64,000 nt of DNA, from assembly GCA_911728455.2 (NCBI GenBank), contig OU452234.1:2234501-2298500 (forward strand), written 5' to 3'. This document shows, piece after piece, positions 49,466 to 58,671 of the stretch. The notes beneath the pieces are model-generated. The model searched no databases, was not told where the DNA came from, and saw only the letters and a list, made by a program, of their open reading frames with translations. Position numbers and translations under genes: made by a program. Position 1 is the first letter of the stretch; each line of letters opens with the position of its first letter. This stretch comes from Marthasterias glacialis (lineage: Eukaryota > Echinodermata > Asteroidea > Forcipulatida > Asteriidae).

Positions 49466-49870
49466 CTAACACTGTTGGAAAGCCCTGTTCATGGGCTTTC
49501 TGAAAATGCCGGTCTTGGGGCTGTGTGATAAACAGGGAGGATGCCAGGGCTCGCGGAGAGAGAAAAAAAAACAAAAAAAAACGCTGAAAAAAGAAGTCGG
49601 CAGCGCCACGGCCAATAACTCCAGAAATAATGGGGCTAGAGAGAAATTTCTTGTACCTGCAGTTAGCTGCCATAGTCCTGTATCCGACAATCTGGTTTTC
49701 CCGGCCAGCCAGGGCCATCTTCCGCCTTGAAACGCCCAGGGAACGGAGCTGCTCCGAATGCTCTTCAAACGCATGTCTAATGGCACTTTTGTACACGAAG
49801 CTGTAACAAAGTGAAAACAAGACTTATCAACGGCTCTATCTCCCAAAGTATTGGCAGGAAACTGACAAGT
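49466..49870. repeat. Shortened monomer (~405 bp), copy 4
   Basis: Shares the GCGGAGAGAG-to-A-tract junction, with an interrupted A-tract (AAAAAAAAACAAAAAAAAA). It follows the second composite monomer. The order composite, shortened, CTTACACTG-type monomer therefore occurs twice. Confidence 0.85.
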
Positions 49871-50855
49871 CTTACACTGTTCGAAAGCCCTGTGCATGGG
49901 CTTTCCGAAAATGCCAGTCTTGGGGCTGTGGAATAAACAGGGAGGATGCCAGAGCACGCGGAGTGAGGACACCCCGAGGATGTCCAGTGCATACAGCCAT
50001 GCTGTATGTACGTCAACAATAGCCAAAGCCGCTACGTGTGTGCTGGACCGAAGCCAGCAAAAACAAAAAAAAAAAAAACGCTGAAAAAAGAAGTCGGCAG
50101 CGCCACGGCCAATAACTCCAGAAATAATGGGGCTAGAGAGAAATTTCTGGTACCTGCAGTTAGCTGACATAGTCTTGTATCCGACAATCTGGTTTTCCCG
50201 CCCAGCCAGGGCCATCTTCCGCCTTGAAACGACCAGGGAACGGAGCTGCTCCGAATGCTCTTCAAACGCATGTCTAATGGCACTTTTGTACATGAAGCTG
50301 TAACAAAGTGAGAACAAGACTCATCAACGGCTCTATCTCCCAAAGTATTGGCAGGAAACTGACAAGTCTAACACTGTTGGAAAGCCCTGTTCATGGGCTT
50401 TCCGAAAATGCCAGTCTTGGGGCTGTGGGATAAACAGGGAGGATGCCAGGTCCCGCGGAGTGAGGACACCCCGAGGATGTCCAGTGCATACGGCCATGCT
50501 GTATGTACGTCAACAATAGCCAAGGCCGCTACGTGTGTGCTGGACCGAAGCCAGCAAAAAAAAAAAAAAAACGCTGAAAAAAGAAGTCGGCAGCGCCACG
50601 GCCAATAACTCCAGAAATAATGGGGCTAGAGAGAAATTTCTTGTACCTGCAGTTAGCTGCCATAGTCCTGTATCCGACAATCTGGTTTTCCCGGCCAGCC
50701 AGGGCCATCTTCCGCCTTGAAACGCCCAGGGAACGGAGCTGCTCCGAATGCTCTTTAAACGCATGTCTAATGGCACTTTTGTACACGAAGCTGTAACAAA
50801 GTGAAAACAAGACTTATCAACGGCTCTATCTCCCAAAGTATTGGCGTGCAACTGA

Positions 50856-51044
50856 CAAGTCTAACACTGTTGGAAAGCCCTGTTCATGGGCTTTCCGAAA
50901 ATGCCAGTCTTGAGGCTGTGGGATAAACAGGGAGGATGCCAGGGCCCGCGGAGTGAGGACACCCCGAGGATGACTAGTGCATACGGCCATGCTGTATGTA
51001 CGTCAACAATAGCCAAGGCCGCTACGTGTGTGCTGCACCGACGC

Positions 51045-51080
<36 letters not shown>

Positions 51081-51549
51081 GAAAAAAGAAGTCGGCAGCG
51101 CCACGGCCAATAACTCCAGAAATAATGGGGCTAGAGAGAAATTTCTTGTACCTGCAGTTAGCTGCCATAGTCCTGTATCCGACAATCTGGTTTTCCCGGC
51201 CAGCCAGGGCCATCTTCCGCCTTGAAACGCCCAGGGAACGGAGCTGCTCCGAATGCTCTTTAAACGCATGTCTAATGGCACTTTTGTACACGAAGCTGTA
51301 ACAAAGTGAAAACAAGACTTATCAACGGCTCTATCTCCCAAAGTATTGGCGTGCAACTGACAAGTCTAACACTGTTGGAAAGCCCTGTTCATGGGCTTTC
51401 CGAAAATGCCAGTCTTGAGGCTGTGGGATAAACAGGGAGGATGCCAGGGCCCGCGGAGTGAGGACACCCCGAGGATGACTAGTGCATACGGCCATGCTGT
51501 ATGTACGTCAACAATAGCCAAGGCCGCTACGTGTGTGCTGCACCGACGC

Positions 51550-51587
<38 letters not shown>

Positions 51588-51867
51588 GAAAAAAGAAGTC
51601 GGCAGCGCCACGGCCAATAACTCCAGAAATAATGGGGCTAGAGAGAAATTTCTTGTACCTGCAGTTAGCTGCCATAGTCCTGTATCCGACAATCTGGTTT
51701 TCCCGGCCAGCCAGGGCCATCTTCCGCCTTGAAACGCCCAGGGAACGGAGCTGCTCCGAATGCTCTTTAAACGCATGTCTAATGGCACTTTTGTACACGA
51801 AGCTGTAACAAAGTGAAAACAAGACTTATCAACGGCTCTATCTCCCAAAGTATTGGCGTGCAACTGA
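50856..51867. repeat. Adjacent near-identical monomers with long A-tracts
   Basis: Two monomers share GGATGACTAGTGC in place of GGATGTCCAGTGC (creating an ACTAGT site), CACCGACGCC, GGCGTGCAAC and CTCTTTAAACG. They differ mainly in A-tract length; the second holds the longest run in the window (31 A, 51,554-51,584). The near-identity implies a very recent duplication. Confidence 0.85.
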
Positions 51868-53511
51868 CAAGTCTAACACTGTTGGAAAGCCCTGTTCATG
51901 GGCTTTCCGAAAATGCCAGTCTTGAGGCTGTGGGATAAACAGGGAGGATGCCAGGGCCCGCGGAGTGAGGACACCCCGAGGATGTCCAGTGCATACGGCC
52001 ATGCTGTATGTACGTCAACAATAGCCAAGGCCGCTACGTGTGTGCTGGACCGAAGTCGGAGGAAAAAAAACGCTGAAAAAAGAAGCCGGCAGCGCCACGG
52101 CCAATAACTCCAGAAATAATGGGGCTAGAGAGAAATTTCTTGTACCTGCAGTTAGCTGCCATAGTCCTGCATCCGACAATCTGGTTTTCCCGGCCAGCCA
52201 GGGCCATCTTCCGCCTTGAAACGCCCAGGGAACGGAGCTGCTCCGAATGCTCTTCAAACGCATGTCTAATGGCACTTTTGTACACGAAGCTGTAACAAAG
52301 TGAAAACAAGACTTATCAACGGCTCTATCTCCCAAAGTATTGGCAGGAAACTGACAAGTTTAACACTGTTTGAAAGCCCTGTTCATGGGCTTTCCGAAAA
52401 TGCCAGTCTTGAGGCTGTGAGATAAACAGGGAGGATGCCAGGGCCCGCGGAGTGAGGACACCCCGAGGATGTCCAGTGCATACGGCCCTGCTGTATGTAC
52501 GTCAACAATAGCCAAGGCCGCTACGTGTGTGCTGGACCGAAGTCAGAAAAAAAACCAAAAAAAAACGCTGAAAAAAGAAGTCGGCAGCGATACGGCCAAT
52601 AACTCCAGAAATAATGGGGCTAGAGAGACATTTCTTGTACCTGCAGTTAGCTGCCATAGTCCTACATCCGACAATCTGGTTTTTCCGGCCAGCCAGGGTC
52701 ATCTTCCGCCTTGAAACGCTCATGGAACGGAGCTGCTCCGAATGCTCTTCAAACGCATGTCTAATGGCACTTTTGTACACGAAGCTGTAACAAAGTGAAA
52801 ACAAGACTTATCAATGGCTCTATCTCCCAAAGTATTGGCGGGAAACTGACAAGTCTGACACTGTTGGAATGCCCTGTTCATGGGCTTTCTGAAAATAGCG
52901 GTCTTTGGGCTGTGGGATAAACAGGGTGGATGCCAGGGTCCGCGGAGTGAAGACACCCCGAGGATGTCCAGTGCATACGGCCATGCTGTATGTACGTCAA
53001 CAATAGCCAAAGCCGCTACGTGTGTGCTGGACAGAAGCCAGCAAAAAACGCCGAAAAAAGAAGTCGGCAGGACACGGCCAATAACACCAGAAATAATGGG
53101 GCTGGAGAGAATTTTCTTGTACCTGCAGTTAGCTGTCATAGTCCTGCATCCGACAAACTGGTTTATCCGGCCAGCCAGGGCCATATTTCGACTTGAAACG
53201 AACAGGGAGCGGGGCTGCTCTGAATGTGCTTCAAACGCATGTCTAATGGCACTTTTGTACACGAAGCTGTAACAGAGTGAAAACAAGACTTAGCAACGGC
53301 TCTATTTCCCAAAGTATTGGCGAGAAACTGACAAGTCTGACACTCTTGGAAAGCCCTGCTCATGGGCTTTCCAAAAATGCCGGACTTAGGGCTGCGGGAC
53401 AAATAGGAAGGATGCCAGGGACCGCGGAATGAGGACACCCCGAGGATGTCCAGTGCATACGGCCATGCTGTGTGTACGTCAACACTAGCCAAGGCTGCTA
53501 CACGTGTGTGC
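51868..53511. repeat. Right-edge monomers with rising divergence
   Basis: The monomer at 51,868 carries the type-f GTCGGAGG end with only 8 A. The next (52,355) has AAAAAAAACCAAAAAAAAA and several private changes. The one at about 52,850 has A6, GACACGGCCAATAACACC and many substitutions. The last, from about 53,335, is partial and ends at GTGTGTGC (53,511), where similarity to the main family gives way to a sister family. Less efficient homogenisation at array edges explains the gradient. Confidence 0.8.
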
Positions 53512-54006
53512 ATTAACAAAGACCAAATATGCCACTCCAGTAAGCAAGAAAAGGACAAGAAAATCAAAAGGTGAGAAATGAAGTCGCCAGCCTCTCGCTT
53601 TATAACTCCAAGTTTTTACCTGCAGAGAGCCCTGGTAGCCCTGCATTCGAAAATCGAATTTGGATCCGAAAATGGAATTTCCCGGCCATCCAATTACATT
53701 TTCATCCTCGAAATGACGTCCAAGTGGGGATGCTCCAATTGTCTTTCAACAGCATGTTCAATGGAGATTTTGTACACAAAGCTGTCACAGAATTAAAGCA
53801 AGAGTTAGCAACAGCCATATCTCCCAAACTTATGGAGGGATCTGGACAAGCGTTACACTGTTGGTAAGCCCTCTATATGGGCTTTCTGGCAAGATTAAGT
53901 TGTCGGCTGTGCGATGAACAGAGAGTATTCTAGGGGCCACGGAGAGAGCGCACCCCAACCACACCCCAAGCCCTGTAGATACGGGCCGGTGTGTGTGTGT
54001 GTGCGC
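53512..54006. repeat. Diverged sister-family monomer, copy B1
   Basis: Distantly similar to the main monomer in order: CCTGCAG, the CCCGGCCA region, GGATGCTCC, a TTTGTACACAAAGCTGT counterpart, ATCTCCCAAA, and a weakened stem-loop (AAGCCC/GGGCTT). It has no pure A-tract; that site is only A-rich. A (GT)n run lies near its right end (about 53,989-54,002). The period to the next copy is 495 bp, as in the main array. Confidence 0.75.
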
Positions 54007-54481
54007 GTTAACAAATACCAAATGTGCCACTCCAGTAAGCAAGAAAAAGACTAGAAAATCAAACGTTGAGAAATGAAGTCGCCAGCCTCTCGCTCCATAA
54101 CTCCAAAAACAATGGTGCTAGAAAGAAAATGTTTTACCTGCAGAGAGCCCTGGTAGCCCTGCATTCGAAAATCGAATTTTCCGGGCCATCCAATCACATC
54201 TTTAGCCTCGAAATGACGACCAAGTAGGGATGCTCCGACTGTTTTTCAACATGTTCAATGGAGATTTTTTATACAAAGCTGTCACAGAATGAAAACAAGA
54301 GTTAGCAACGGCCATACCTCCCAAACTTATTGAGGGATCTGGACAAGCGTGACACTGTTAGGGAGCCCTCCTTGTGGGCTTTCTGGCAAGGTTTTCGGCT
54401 GTGCGATGAACAGGGAGTATTTAAGGGGACACGGAGAGAGCGCACCCCACCACACCCCGAGCTCTGTAGATACGGGCCTGT
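54007..54481. repeat. Diverged sister-family monomer, copy B2
   Basis: Clearly closer to B1 than to the main family (shared GAGAGCCCTGGTAGCCCTGC, AAATGACG, GCCATCCAAT). The stem-loop survives as AGGGAGCCC/GGGCTTTCT using G-T pairs. It ends abruptly at GGGCCTGTG, followed by main-family-like GAAGTGAAAACAAGAC, a recombination junction. Confidence 0.75.
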
Positions 54482-55240
54482 GAAGTGAAAACAAGACTTA
54501 GAAACGTCTCTATCTCCTTAATATTGGACAGCCCTACTCATGGGCTTTCCGAAAATGCCGGGCAAGGGGCTGCGGATTAAATAGGGAGGATGCAAAGGAA
54601 CGCGGAATGAAGACACCCCGCCAAATTATTGGCAGGAAACTGACAAGTCTAACACTGTTGGAAAGCCCTGTTCATGGGCTTTCCGATAATGCCGGGCTTG
54701 GGGCTGCGAGATAAATAGGGACATCTTATACCCTAAAACGACCAGTAAGCGGAGATGCTCCGAATGCCCTTCAAACGGATGTACAATGGGAAATTTGTAC
54801 ACAAAGCTGTCGGTGAAGTTTGTACACAAAGCTGTCAGAGAGTATCTCTCTCAATATTGGCTGGATCGTGACAAGTGTGACGCTGTTGAAAAGCCCTATT
54901 CATGGGTTTTCAGAAAATGTAAATTTTAGGGTGATGGGATTAATAGGGATGATAAAAGGGACCAGAGATTGAGACAACCCCGAGGATTTCCAATATATAC
55001 GGGGCTAAGTGTGTTACGTCTAGCCGGTGTGATGGACTGAAACGAATAAAACACAGCCCGAAAAAAAATCGGCAGCCCCCCGGTGAATAACTCCGGAAAT
55101 AATGGGGCTAGAGTGAATTTGTTTTTACCTGCAGTTAGCTTGAATAGTCCCGCAACCGAAAATTAAGTTTTACTGGTCTTCCAGTGGCATCTTGAGCCCT
55201 AAAACCTCTGAATGTCTTTTTACACATTGTGCTTACAAGA
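54482..55240. repeat. Scrambled satellite fragments
   Basis: At least three broken monomers. 54,482-54,619 lacks the stretch between two TTGG copies (junction at 54,524-54,527). 54,620-54,733 restarts at AATTATTGGCAGGAAAC and stops in the middle of GATAAATAGGG. 54,734-55,240 has a diverged remainder that reads through ATTGGCTGG, a worn stem-loop (about 54,888-54,912), AACCCCGAGG, a short A-run, CCTGCAGTTAGC and CTTGAGCCC. Similarity fades at about 55,230. This is the outer decayed margin of the array. Confidence 0.75.
54794..54836. repeat. Short local tandem duplication
   Basis: TTTGTACACAAAGCTGTC occurs at 54,794-54,811 and again at 54,819-54,836, inside a decayed monomer fragment. Elsewhere the satellite has this motif once per monomer, so this is a local slip or a small rejoining. 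Confidence 0.7.
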
Positions 55241-55603
55241 ACATTTCCTAAATTGTACTGAAAAATTCTTCTCGTTTGATGTTATGTGGTGATACAGGGG
55301 TCAAGACTGCTAGCTAAATGCACGAAAATTCATCCATTTGCAAGATACACGTGTCAAACAGATACAATAATTTGCTATTGTACATCGAAACACAAATCTT
55401 GTGAAACGTAATTCAAAATACGGTCGTGTGAGTACAAGAACTCCAAAAGTCTAAAACTTGTGTGGTCTTCTCCCACATCGAGTCCGAATGAATGTATCGT
55501 ATGGGTTCTCCCTGCGGAGGTTAAGCCTCGATAGCCCCGTACGTTGTGCAGGGGCAAACTGGGCTCCCGGTCTTATGGGGAAAGAGCCACAACTCCCGAA
55601 ATG
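55241..55603. other. Start of unique flank with a GC-richer patch
   Basis: No similarity to the satellite that I can see. The stretch 55,460-55,603 is GC-richer than its surroundings and holds several short inverted repeats: GAGG/CCTC around TTAAG, GCCCC/GGGGC (about 55,532-55,555), and ACTCCC/GGGAGT around GAAATGT (55,592-55,610). It resembles no spliceosomal RNA, 5S RNA or SRP RNA that I know. Open frames here are about 60-73 codons and unconvincing. Unknown. Confidence 0.4.
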
Positions 55604-55887
55604 TGGGAGTAAAACTCCAGTTAGGAAAGGAGTTCAGGTATAAGACTTGCTTAATGTTGTACCCTAGTAGAGACTACTCACGAGGTTTGAGATCTTACCC
55701 TCCCAGGAGTTATTTATTATTGATTTTTCGAGATTTAACATTTAACCACATGTTTTGTACACCATAGCAGCAAAAATTATAATTAACAACCAATGGTGTG
55801 TAAAAAACATATGAGAGAGTAGTCTCCACCATAGGGTAGGGCAACATCATTGTGTAAGTATTATTCCCGAACTCCATCCCCCTCCCA
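55604..55887. mobile_element. Imperfect foldback; possible MITE or hairpin locus
   Basis: The outer arms 55,604-55,679 and 55,817-55,887 are inverted repeats. GGAGTTC..GG.ATAA.ACTT.C on the left (about 55,630-55,651) matches the reverse complement of about 55,852-55,873 at 18 of 22 positions, and TACCCTA..GT.GAGACTACTC (55,660-55,679) pairs with 55,817-55,838. An inner pair, ATGTTTT.TACA.C.CAT, lies at 55,748-55,765 and 55,793-55,810. The left arm has about 60 unpaired bases between outer and inner pairs. I see no target-site duplication or transposase. It could be a worn non-autonomous DNA element or a long hairpin transcript. Confidence 0.5.
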
Positions 55888-57099
55888 TGTGTACAAAACA
55901 AAAGGGGAAAACATTTTAATTTAAAAATCCAGATGGTGCTTACACTATAAGCATTAATTCGTTGGAGTTAACATTGGACAACGTTTCAAACGATTTTTCC
56001 AGTGTACAATAGTAAATGATCTTTACCTGGTTGATCCGTGTGTTTCGCAGCCTGACTCCTGTATCACCATAACGATATCGTAATGATTTCAATACGGTAA
56101 ACAGAGGACCAATCTAATTGCATGTGCCTGCGATTTTCGATGGCAGGAGTGTAGACTAGTTTTCGTTTTGCTGACTTTCGACCGCTAGTTTAGTTTTTCG
56201 GGTTTTTTTCGTTAATGAGAAGAAACTTTAGTTACATTTTTTATGTAATACTTTTTTAAATTTTCAAACATTTGAAATAGTCCTTCACCTGTCAGGAGTG
56301 GTTCAAGTTTTATGCTGAAACATTTTTAAAGGTAAAATATAGGAGTGGTAAAGCTGATAATGCAGTGTTCTTACTTTGTGCTATTTAATAATACATGACA
56401 AAACAAAAACTGTGCAAAATTTGGGCTCAATCCGTCGTCCGAAGTCAGGAGAAAATAGTTAAAAACCGTGCATACTTTTCAGCATGTGACAGTGTCCTTA
56501 ATTGATCGATAGAATCGAAATTAGAATCGGGATCTTCAAATTCTATTTTCTCGACATTGTCTTAACATTATTTCAGACAGAAATATTTCTTTGGAAGATT
56601 GGTACTGGTATGAACTTCATAATCAGTAAATTTTAGACAGACAATAATATGTGACCCCCCCCCCCAAAAAAAAAAAAAAAATAAAAAAAATAGACGAATA
56701 GTCCTACCAATCCTGTTTTTTACCTTTAATGCATTGCTTTGCCATAAGTTTTGCAATAAATATGCTAAAGAGACAGAATTTTTACCTGAGTTTGTCTTGA
56801 GTAGTCATAAAACGTGGCAAATTCTACACTTCTTGAACACCCTTGCCTCTTCGGGACTCTCCATATGTAACGAATTGGTTGTAAAATGGAGTCGTTGTAG
56901 GGTACAGGATATCGCTCAACGCTGTGGTGTACATGCAATGCTAAGGCACTCGTGGTAAGCAGGACCGCTTAATTTGAGACAATAGTTCTGGAACATTGAA
57001 CATTAGGTTTTGCATGCAACGACCATTGCTGAGTGAGAACGCTATAGCATGTTTAATCTGTATAGCAAGCCATACCAGTTACATAATAACGCATATGTT
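55888..57099. other. AT-rich intergenic DNA, no gene seen
   Basis: Open frames are short (at most about 75 codons) without recognisable domains. It contains a palindrome ACGATATCGT near 56,072 and the C11/A16/T/A8 run at 56,655-56,690. I see no similarity to either tandem family, nor promoter or poly(A) signals that point to a gene. Confidence 0.5.
56655..56690. repeat. C-run followed by A-run
   Basis: C11 then A16, T, A8. It has the same C-then-A order as the microsatellites inside the 750-806-bp tandem units downstream, but I see no surrounding similarity to those units. Confidence 0.85.
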
Positions 57100-57380
57100 T
57101 CTTGTTGGGTTCGGATTCTATAGGCCTATAGACTCCACAGAATTGTAGAAACTATTCATTGTGGACATTGCAATGGCTTCGGCACGGCAGAGTCAGTGAC
57201 ATGCCAAATTTAAGCAGCCTTTAATACGCAACAACAAATATTTGTAACGGTCTCCATTTCACGGTCATTATGAACATAAAAAGTGATTATCATTGCACCA
57301 AAATAGGGTCTGTAGTTGTCCTTCCATACTCGGTTGTAATGGGGTTACTTGAAAGGGAGGAAAAACAGTGTTTTTGTGTA
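57100..57380. repeat. Old diverged copy of the ~760-bp tandem unit
   Basis: Shares, in order, GATTCTATAG, AGAATTGTAGA, CAATGGCTTCGG (recent copies: CAATGGCTCGGG), TTTAATACGC (recent: TTGGTATGCGC), GTAACGGTC, ATTGCACCAAAATAG (recent: CGCTGAACCAAAATAG) and GTTGTCCTTCCA with the recent copies. Divergence is heavy and there is no microsatellite. Confidence 0.6.
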
Positions 57381-57423
57381 TAACTATAGGTTTATGGGAA
57401 TTAGGAGGACTCACATTACGATT

Positions 57424-57502
57424 ATTTATTAACTCAATGCATTAAAATTATCGGAATTTATTGCATGGATTTGATGTAAACGTAGGGTTGGCCCAGGTAA
57501 AC
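57424..57502 (+). repeat. Inverted repeat X, plus-strand copy
   Basis: TATTTATTAACTCA near one end and GGATTTGATGTAAAC followed by TAGGGTTGGCCCAGGTA at the other. The reverse complement of 58,672-58,750 matches across this ~79 bp with few differences. Here X is followed directly by repeat Y (57,497 onward), while the other copy of X is followed by unrelated sequence. Confidence 0.8.
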
Positions 57503-57640
57503 CCAACCCGTACCTTGACCCTCTCCCAGTTTCCGATTTCCCTTGAGACAATAACGACATTTTAGGTCTGATTACTGGGCAGAACAACAAATATTGTAAT
57601 GTTTTAATGCGGTATCCGTATTGAAATCATGCAAGCCATT
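57497..57640 (+). repeat. Inverted repeat Y, plus-strand copy
   Basis: GGTAAACCCAACCCGTACC, CTCTCCCAGT and TAGGTCTGATTACTGGGCAG match the reverse complement of the window's right end (63,860-64,000). The match is strong for about 80 bp and weaker after that (AACAAATAT.GT.ATGTTT). In this copy Y abuts X. Confidence 0.8.
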
Positions 57641-58240
57641 TATTTACGGTCATTGTTTGGGTTTTTTCGATGTAAAAGATAACCCTTCTTCCAGTGTGGG
57701 CTTGGTGGGGCGGGTTGACGTTCGAACCCCAAACTCCAACCTGACAACAGGCGAGATCTGTGTAGGCAGTTGTTTACTCATTGCTAGGTAAAATAAATAG
57801 TAATAGTGAGCGCTGTGCCACTTGGGGGATTATGTTGTTCTAGCTCTGCAATGTTTTACTTTGCATTTGGCAAGTGGACGGTGCAAGAGGAGAACACTTC
57901 TACAGCGTATTCCGTGTTTAAACTTCATCACTTTGTCACTTAAGCTTATAATGAGACAACGCATTCCAGTTACACCATTGTTTCTGTGGTTTATAAATAA
58001 TAAATGTGGCCATAGAATTATAGATGTAAGGTAACTATTCAAAGTTGGATTCCAACTCGGGAAGGTTCAGTGAAACAATAGTATCAGCAGCCTTAAATAT
58101 ACGCCCATAATTTGTTGTCGCGGTCCCTGAGAGTACCTCGTTCCTTACAGTACGTGGAGAGTAATTATCCCGGATGCAAAACAGGGCTCGATATAGTAAA
58201 GTCCTCGGTTTGGATTCATTTAGTTCAAAGGAAGAAGCAA
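57600..58240. repeat. Old copy of the ~760-bp unit, without microsatellite
   Basis: 57,690-57,750 (GGTGGGGCGG, GTTCGAACCCC, then GATCTGTGTAGGCA and GCTAGG) matches the microsatellite-flanking part of the recent copies, but the tract itself is missing. 57,990-58,240 matches the GTAGAATTGTAGATG, CTCGGGAAGG, GGTCCCTGA and CCTCGGTTTGGAT parts. This copy shows what the site looked like without the tract, either before it arose or after it was lost. Confidence 0.6.
57720..57728 (+). other. Isolated B-box-like motif
   Basis: GTTCGAACC fits the Pol III B-box consensus GWTCRANNC. No convincing A box lies 30-60 bp upstream and no tRNA cloverleaf can be drawn. The recent tandem copies have GTTCGACCT here, which loses the last match. 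Probably chance, or a very old tRNA-derived piece. Confidence 0.2.
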
Positions 58241-58339
58241 ATTCACGATTAATACTAAGAAAAAAATGTTATTAACGAGAAAAAATTACTAGAATTTCCT
58301 GGAATTTCTACATGCACACATTAAGTTGTTTTAACTTAC

Positions 58340-58433
58340 CATAATATTCCATGAGTACAAAGAGAGCAAACAACTTCTTGTCAATCTACCACTGAGCCTT
58401 CTTCGGGCTGCCTTAATCGTCACTGTCTAGTTC
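58340..58433 (-). pseudogene. Exon-like relic A (94 nt, minus strand)
   Basis: On the minus strand an acceptor-like pyrimidine-rich run ending CACACAG precedes the segment, and ATG|GTAAGT follows it. The frame that matches relic B reads ELDSDD, stop, GSPKKAQW, stop, then IDKKLFALFVLMEYYG. The two stops (TAA and TAG) and the 94-nt length, against 102 nt in relic B, argue that it no longer codes. The translated similarity to relic B (GSP.K, D..L.A, V..EY) is better than chance would give and suggests a once-coding exon. I do not recognise the protein family. Confidence 0.4.
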
Positions 58434-58671
58434 CTGTGTGCAATAAGACAAATACTGATTCTAAACATACAAATAATAAAGAGCCAAACTAAATGCACTC
58501 AAAGCCTCGGTTTGGTTTAGTTGGTTTTAATGTGCAGATAAAAAACATAATGTTGCTACCGTTGCGGTGTGCGGGCAAACATAGACATACCATTTTTCAG
58601 TTTTAAAGAAATAAACCTATGAAAATTAGATGTCAAATATTTTGGGGGAAAAAACAGTTACACACCCGCAA

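Larger units (their letters stand above)
1..53511. repeat. Tandem satellite array, ~490-505 bp monomer
   Basis: Head-to-tail array, cut off by the left window edge. The anchor string TTCATGGGC recurs at 341, 841, 1332 and 1823, giving spacings of 500, 491 and 491 bp, and continues at this pitch to about 53.4 kb. All copies share one direction. Most length variation comes from one A-tract per monomer. Apart from that, most copies differ at only a handful of sites. The monomer is visibly GC-richer than the DNA to its right. One PstI (CTGCAG), one ApaI (GGGCCC) and one SacII (CCGCGG) site recur in nearly every monomer, so each enzyme should give a ~0.5 kb ladder. Homogeneity plus higher-order blocks is what unequal crossover and gene conversion produce. 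I recognise no named satellite family. A centromeric, pericentromeric or subtelomeric location is possible but not shown by the sequence. Confidence 0.97.

Noticed and set aside
1..53511. Hundreds of 60-283-codon open frames on both strands of the satellite
   Set aside because: They recur in several frames per monomer, are shifted by A-tract length, have no recognisable domain and no start context, and follow from few stop codons in the monomer. Not listed as genes.
1..53511. CRISPR array
   Set aside because: The repeat unit is ~495 bp and the whole unit is repeated, with no short direct repeats separated by unique spacers. The DNA is eukaryotic.
1..53511. Hammerhead ribozyme in the satellite, as known in some animal satellites
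   Set aside because: I found no CTGANGA core with a partner GAAA on either strand of the consensus monomer.
1..53511. Tandem 5S rRNA, histone or snRNA gene array
   Set aside because: No 5S internal control region, no histone reading frame or histone 3' stem-loop, and no U-RNA core sequences.
53989..54006. (GT)n run in sister-family monomer B1
   Set aside because: Short, and absent from copy B2 at the same place. Ordinary local slippage.
55458..55767. Two overlapping plus-strand frames of 61 and 73 codons in the GC-richer patch
   Set aside because: They overlap in different frames, and the second runs through the foldback. No domain, splice support or codon pattern.
56024..56037. TACCTGGTTGATCC, identical to the start of eukaryotic 18S rRNA
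   Set aside because: The match stops after 14 bases (GTGTGTTT follows instead of TGCCAGTA) and nothing else of 18S is present. Probably chance.
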